A stretch of 9,453 nucleotides of DNA. Origin: an uncultured Candidatus Melainabacteria bacterium (GTDB taxonomy: Bacteria > Cyanobacteriota > Vampirovibrionia > Gastranaerophilales > Gastranaerophilaceae). How positions within the stretch are numbered: position 1 is the first letter of the stretch; every line of letters starts with the position of its first letter. Below, piece by piece: positions 6,864-9,453 of the stretch. Where the stretch lies: positions 1 through 9,453 of the forward strand of contig CAKUQA010000026.1 of assembly GCA_934675225.1 (NCBI GenBank), in the 5' to 3' direction. The position numbers and the translations under genes are program-made. The notes beneath the pieces were generated by a model, which did not search any database, was not told where the DNA came from, and worked only from the letters and a program-made list of their open reading frames with translations.

Positions 6864-6896
6864 AAAATCAACCTTCTTTTTTTATTTGAAGGTTGA
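6864..6896 (-). terminator. Rho-independent terminator of the small coiled-coil gene
   Basis: On the minus strand a 9-bp stem TCAACCTTC/GAAGGTTGA (6896-6888 and 6876-6868) with an 11-nt A-rich loop is followed directly by a run of T. It lies about 27 nt beyond the stop of the 78-residue gene and upstream of the ppdK promoter, so it insulates ppdK from leftward transcription. Confidence 0.8.
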
Positions 6897-6922
6897 AATA
6901 TATTTATAAAAATTTATTTTTT

Positions 6923-7159
6923 TTATACAGGACTTTTAAAATAGTCACAAATTAATGTTTTTTTACGTGGCACAAGATTAATTATTCTTTGCATAAATGT
7001 ATTTTTTTGAGAGTTTTCTAATTCCTTTTTTAGGATAGCTTTTTCTAAAACGACTTTGTTATACAAATCAGAGCATACTGAACTTTTGTCAACATGCTCT
7101 TGTAATTTTGCCAGTTGAATTTCTTTTTCTCTAATAGATTTGATTAGTTCTTTTTTCAC
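6923..7159 (-). CDS. Small charged coiled-coil protein of unknown function
   Basis: A 78-residue protein starting with GTG (encoded KKELIKSIREKEIQLAKLQE after the initiator). The start is supported by AAGAGG about 10 nt upstream; there is no in-frame ATG until about residue 56. Residues 2-53 are rich in Lys, Glu and Leu with heptad-like spacing, indicating one or two amphipathic helices able to form a coiled coil. The tail (about 54-78) is basic (VPRKKT) and ends DYFKSPV. There is no signal peptide or membrane helix. It is followed by a clear terminator and lies 76 nt downstream of the gamma-subunit gene on the same strand, so it may be a read-through tail of that operon or a separate unit. 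No family is recognised. The terminator and the coding-like composition favour a real gene. Confidence 0.65.
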   Translation of the reverse strand: MKKELIKSIREKEIQLAKLQEHVDKSSVCSDLYNKVVLEKAILKKELENSQKNTFMQRIINLVPRKKTLICDYFKSPV

Positions 7160-7187
7160 TTTGTAAAGACCTCTTGAACTGTACTCT

Positions 7188-7204
7188 ATTAGGATAAGCC
7201 TAAT
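7188..7204. promoter_or_regulatory. Short inverted repeat upstream of the coiled-coil gene
   Basis: ATTAGG (7188-7193) and CCTAAT (7199-7204) are perfect 6-nt arms with a 5-nt centre. They sit about 29 nt upstream of the GTG start and just past the end of the oxidoreductase operon. This could be an operator or an RNA hairpin; no T-run follows, so it is a poor terminator. No clear promoter is visible around it. Confidence 0.25.
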
Positions 7205-7212
7205 TCAAAATT

Positions 7213-7240
7213 TTTAAATCAGCTTTTTAGTTGATTTAAA
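7213..7240 (-). terminator. Hairpin overlapping the gamma-subunit stop codon, weak terminator candidate
   Basis: TTTAAATCA (7213-7221) and TGATTTAAA (7232-7240) are perfect 9-nt arms, extendable by a G-T and a C-G pair to 11 bp with a 6-nt loop. The gamma-subunit TAA lies inside the stem. On the minus strand the tail is AATTTTGAATT, a poor T-run, so termination may be partial and allow read-through into the small coiled-coil gene. Confidence 0.4.
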
Positions 7241-7790
7241 CTTTTACTGTTAATAAATCATATTTATAACCGATTTTTAATGCTTCAATATTTAGAGGCA
7301 ATAAATTTTTTCTATGAGGTGGAATTACATTATCCAAAGCTTTGTTTAGAGTTTCTAAAGATGTTAATTTACTAACTTTTGCAACAATTCCCAAAGCAAG
7401 AATATTTGCCATTCTTACGTTCCCGATTTTTTCGTCAGCAAGTTTTGTAATTGGAACAAATACATAATTAATATCTGTTCTTGGTTTATTTTCTTGTACA
7501 AGTGTTGAATTTGCAATCATCCAACCACCTTTTTTGATTTTAGGTAAAAATCTGTCAAAAGAAGCTTGATTTAGTGCAACAATAAAATCTGCGTCCGGTT
7601 TGTTAACTTCACTAACATCTTCATCACTTGTAACTATTTCACAGTTAACAGTTCCACCACGCATTTCTGCTCCATAAGATGGGTACCAAGTTACATTTTT
7701 GTTATCAAGCATAAACGCATTTGCAAGAACTTCTCCTGCTAATAACACGCCTTGACCGCCAAATCCTGCAATTATAAAATTATGTTCCAT
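7236..7790 (-). CDS. vorC: 2-oxoacid:ferredoxin oxidoreductase, gamma subunit
   Basis: A 184-residue protein of the pyruvate/ketoisovalerate oxidoreductase gamma family, which forms part of the CoA-binding side of the enzyme. It opens with the family motif IIAGFGGQGVLLAGEVLA (6-23). YPSYGAEMRGGTVNCEIV (36-53) is also a family hallmark, and PPHRKNLLPLNIEAL lies near the end. Length is normal. The start is placed at 7790, not at an upstream in-frame ATG at 7844: AAGGA lies 7 nt before 7790, the family motif follows at once, and the extra 18 residues would come from a repetitive spacer. It is last in the alpha-beta-gamma order, 68 nt behind the beta gene. The symbol rests on similarity to VorB-type systems; the substrate (branched-chain 2-oxoacid, 2-oxoglutarate or other) cannot be fixed from sequence alone. 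Confidence 0.93.
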   Translation of the reverse strand: MEHNFIIAGFGGQGVLLAGEVLANAFMLDNKNVTWYPSYGAEMRGGTVNCEIVTSDEDVSEVNKPDADFIVALNQASFDRFLPKIKKGGWMIANSTLVQENKPRTDINYVFVPITKLADEKIGNVRMANILALGIVAKVSKLTSLETLNKALDNVIPPHRKNLLPLNIEALKIGYKYDLLTVKV

Positions 7791-7811
7791 TATTATTTCC
7801 TTTTTATGTTG

Positions 7812-7860
7812 AGTGAAAGCTGAAACAGTATTTTCACTTCTCACCTTTCACTTTTCACTT
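7812..7860 (-). repeat. Short repeats and hairpin between beta and gamma genes
   Basis: The 68-nt spacer holds three copies of AAGTGAAA on the minus strand (seen on the plus strand as TTTCACTT at 7832-7839, 7846-7853 and 7853-7860), plus a degenerate copy. One inverted copy (AGTGAAA on the plus strand, 7812-7818) can pair with any of them. With the nearest it makes a 7-bp stem plus an inner CTG/CAG pair. The repeats begin at the beta-subunit stop codon. They could tune gamma expression or be a simple slippage-generated repeat. Confidence 0.5.
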
Positions 7861-8608
7861 ATTCTTCCGTTACATCCTTATAAATTCCCGGTTTAAAAAT
7901 AGGCATCATTTCATTTTTAACTCTTTCATGAGCCTTTTCCGGAGACATTTTCCAATTTGTTGGACAAGTTGAAAGTATTTCCACAAACCCAAATCCTAAG
8001 CCTTTTAATTGAACTTCAAAAGCTTTTTTGATTGCCTGTTTAGCTTTTCTAATATTCGCTACAGTGTCAAGAGAAACTCTTGCAGAAAAAGCTGTACCAT
8101 CACATAAAGCGATATGTTCGGCAATTTTTATCGGGTATCCGTAATATTCAATATTTCTTCCTGTAGGAGAAGTTGTTGTTTTCTGTCCCACAAGTGTTGT
8201 AGGTCCAAGCTGACCGCCTGTCATTCCATAAGTTGTATTATTTATACAAAACGCAGTAATATTTTCACCTCTCAAGGCAGCATGCATGCTTTCCGCTAAA
8301 CCAATAGATGCGAAGTCTCCATCTCCTTGGTACGTAAAAACAACTTTGTCCGGTCTGGCTCTTTTAATGCCTGTTGCTTCTGCAAGAGCTCTGCCGTGAG
8401 GAGCTTCAAGTGCATCTACGTCAATAAAATCATAGATTGTTACCGAGCAACCGATTGAAGCTGCAAGAATAGCGTTTTCTTTTAGTCCCAACTCGTCAAG
8501 AACTTCTGCAACCAACCTTACGGCAACGCCGTGGTCACATCCGGGGCAGAAAGAATATTTTACATCGCCTTTTAGCGAATCCGGTAATTTAAAAACTTGT
8601 GTTGCCAT
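7859..8608 (-). CDS. vorA: 2-oxoacid:ferredoxin oxidoreductase, beta subunit (thiamine diphosphate-binding)
   Basis: The beta subunit binds thiamine diphosphate and a [4Fe-4S] cluster and carries out decarboxylation and electron transfer to ferredoxin. The 249-residue protein shows CPGCDHG (21-27), Cys54 in SIGCS and Cys215 in STCPT. The spacing of Cys21, 24, 54 and 215 matches the four cluster ligands of KorB-type subunits. The thiamine diphosphate motif is GDGDFASIG (95-103) with the paired Asn at 123-124 and YGMTGGQ (127-133). HGR (71-73) is also conserved. Thus it looks fully functional. The ATG overlaps the alpha stop as TAATG, with GAGGAA upstream, indicating coupling and equimolar synthesis. 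The naming vorA versus korB depends on substrate, which is unresolved. Order alpha, beta, gamma is usual for VorB-type operons. Confidence 0.95.
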   Translation of the reverse strand: MATQVFKLPDSLKGDVKYSFCPGCDHGVAVRLVAEVLDELGLKENAILAASIGCSVTIYDFIDVDALEAPHGRALAEATGIKRARPDKVVFTYQGDGDFASIGLAESMHAALRGENITAFCINNTTYGMTGGQLGPTTLVGQKTTTSPTGRNIEYYGYPIKIAEHIALCDGTAFSARVSLDTVANIRKAKQAIKKAFEVQLKGLGFGFVEILSTCPTNWKMSPEKAHERVKNEMMPIFKPGIYKDVTEE

Positions 8609-9453
8609 TATATTAATTCCTCGATTCTTTTTACAATTTCGTCTGCTGATGGAGGAGCTCCAACCCCTTTGTTAACAAGGTCTACAGGGCATGCTCCATT
8701 AACAGCAAGTCTTACATCGTTAACCATTTGTCCCATATTAACTTCTACGGTTACAAAACGTTTAGCTGTTTGGGAGAGTTCTGCAAGTCTCTTTGATGGG
8801 AATGGGAATAGTGTAATCGGTCTAAGGATACCTGCTTTAATTCCCTTTTCTCGTAGTTTTTTCATAGCGGTTTTTACGTTTCTGGAAGTGCTTCCGAATG
8901 AAACAAGAATAATGTCAGCATCTTCTGTATTAATTTCTTCCCATTGAGTCTCATTTTCTTCAATTGTTTTGTATTTTTTGTAAAGTTTATCTAAAAATTC
9001 GCATTGTTTATCTGCGAGTGGAGCGTAAGAACGAATTATTCTGGCTTCTCTGTTTTTTGCTCCTGATAGTGCCCATTCGGAAGTATCAACTTCCGGATAT
9101 GGATATTCATAATACTCAACAGGTTCCATCATTTGCCCCAAAAGTCCATCTGCTAAAAGCACGGTTGGGTTTCTATATTTTTGAGCAAGATAGAATGCTT
9201 TATAAGTTAAATCAACGCACTCTTGTACGGTTGAAGGAGCTAATACGATGAGTTTGTAATCACCGTTTCCGCCACCTTTTGTTGCTTGAAAATAATCACC
9301 TTGTGAAGGGTAAATATTTCCTAGTCCTGGGCCACCTCTCATTACGCTGACCAATACAACAGGAAGCTCGTCTGCTGTTGCATAAGACAAACCCTCTTGC
9401 ATTAAAGAAACTGCACAAGAAGAAGAAGAAGTCATCGCTTTAACTCCTGTTGA
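8608..9453 (-). CDS. vorB: 2-oxoacid:ferredoxin oxidoreductase, alpha subunit (VorB/KorA type), N-terminus off the window
   Basis: The frame is open to the right edge, so only the C-terminal 281 residues are visible and the true start lies outside. The ATG at 9435 is internal: the frame continues upstream as STGVKA before it, and family members have about 70 more residues. Visible family features are AMTSSSS, ELPVVLVSVMRGGPGLGN, PSQGDYFQATKGGGNGDYKL and LIVLAPSTVQE, which match VorB-type alpha subunits. The segment NPTVLLADGLLGQMMEPVE then leads to the C-terminal domain with ILVSFGSTSRNVKTAMKKL and GILRPITLFPFP, which continues to the end. This subunit contacts the thiamine cofactor and substrate. 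One oddity is CAV where relatives usually have PGI after TSSSS. A ferredoxin-like delta subunit is commonly encoded just upstream and would be outside the window. Confidence 0.95.
   Translation of the reverse strand, partial: STGVKAMTSSSSCAVSLMQEGLSYATADELPVVLVSVMRGGPGLGNIYPSQGDYFQATKGGGNGDYKLIVLAPSTVQECVDLTYKAFYLAQKYRNPTVLLADGLLGQMMEPVEYYEYPYPEVDTSEWALSGAKNREARIIRSYAPLADKQCEFLDKLYKKYKTIEENETQWEEINTEDADIILVSFGSTSRNVKTAMKKLREKGIKAGILRPITLFPFPSKRLAELSQTAKRFVTVEVNMGQMVNDVRLAVNGACPVDLVNKGVGAPPSADEIVKRIEELI

Noticed and set aside
7791..7844. Upstream start for the gamma subunit
   Set aside because: The extra 18 residues derive from the repetitive spacer, while the ATG at 7790 has a good ribosome binding site and begins directly before the family motif.

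Overview
This AT-rich window looks like a chromosomal segment of an anaerobic, fermentative bacterium on the non-photosynthetic side of the cyanobacterial tree, most likely Gastranaerophilales (Melainabacteria/Vampirovibrionia). Two signs point there. One is a full-length Ycf45-type protein (SpoIIIAA-like ATPase plus C-terminal R3H domain), a family typical of cyanobacteria and plastids. The other is a ferredoxin-dependent metabolism (pyruvate phosphate dikinase plus a VorB/KorA-type 2-oxoacid:ferredoxin oxidoreductase). The assignment is inference; no rRNA or marker phylogeny is visible.

Layout. Positions 1-1409 (minus) hold the N-terminal 469 codons of a large protein of unknown function that runs off the left edge. 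A 345-bp divergent region (1410-1754) carries an extended -10 promoter, two palindromes and a short GC-rich patch. It leads into the Ycf45-like gene (1755-3386, plus). Convergent to that gene lies a tiny minus-strand operon (3468-3826). It encodes a two-helix membrane protein that is frameshifted twice at homopolymers, followed by an intact 37-residue single-helix membrane protein that overlaps it as TAATG. Behind a strong hairpin terminator comes a three-copy tandem array of a 64-65 bp hairpin-forming repeat (3895-4073). This array abuts and overlaps the stop codon of ppdK (4072-6750, minus), which has its own extended -10 promoter. A small coiled-coil protein gene with a GTG start (6923-7159, minus) ends at a clear terminator. 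The right end is a minus-strand operon for the alpha (partial), beta and gamma subunits of a 2-oxoacid:ferredoxin oxidoreductase (7236-9453).

How the genes work together. The oxidoreductase oxidises a 2-oxoacid with CoA to acyl-CoA, CO2 and reduced ferredoxin. PPDK interconverts pyruvate and phosphoenolpyruvate. Together they fit a sugar- or amino-acid-fermenting anaerobe. The Ycf45-like protein probably acts on nucleic acid and has no evident link to these enzymes.

No complete novel system is evident. The features most worth attention are the tandem repeat array in the ppdK 3' region, the doubly frameshifted small membrane gene and the unidentified large protein at the left edge.
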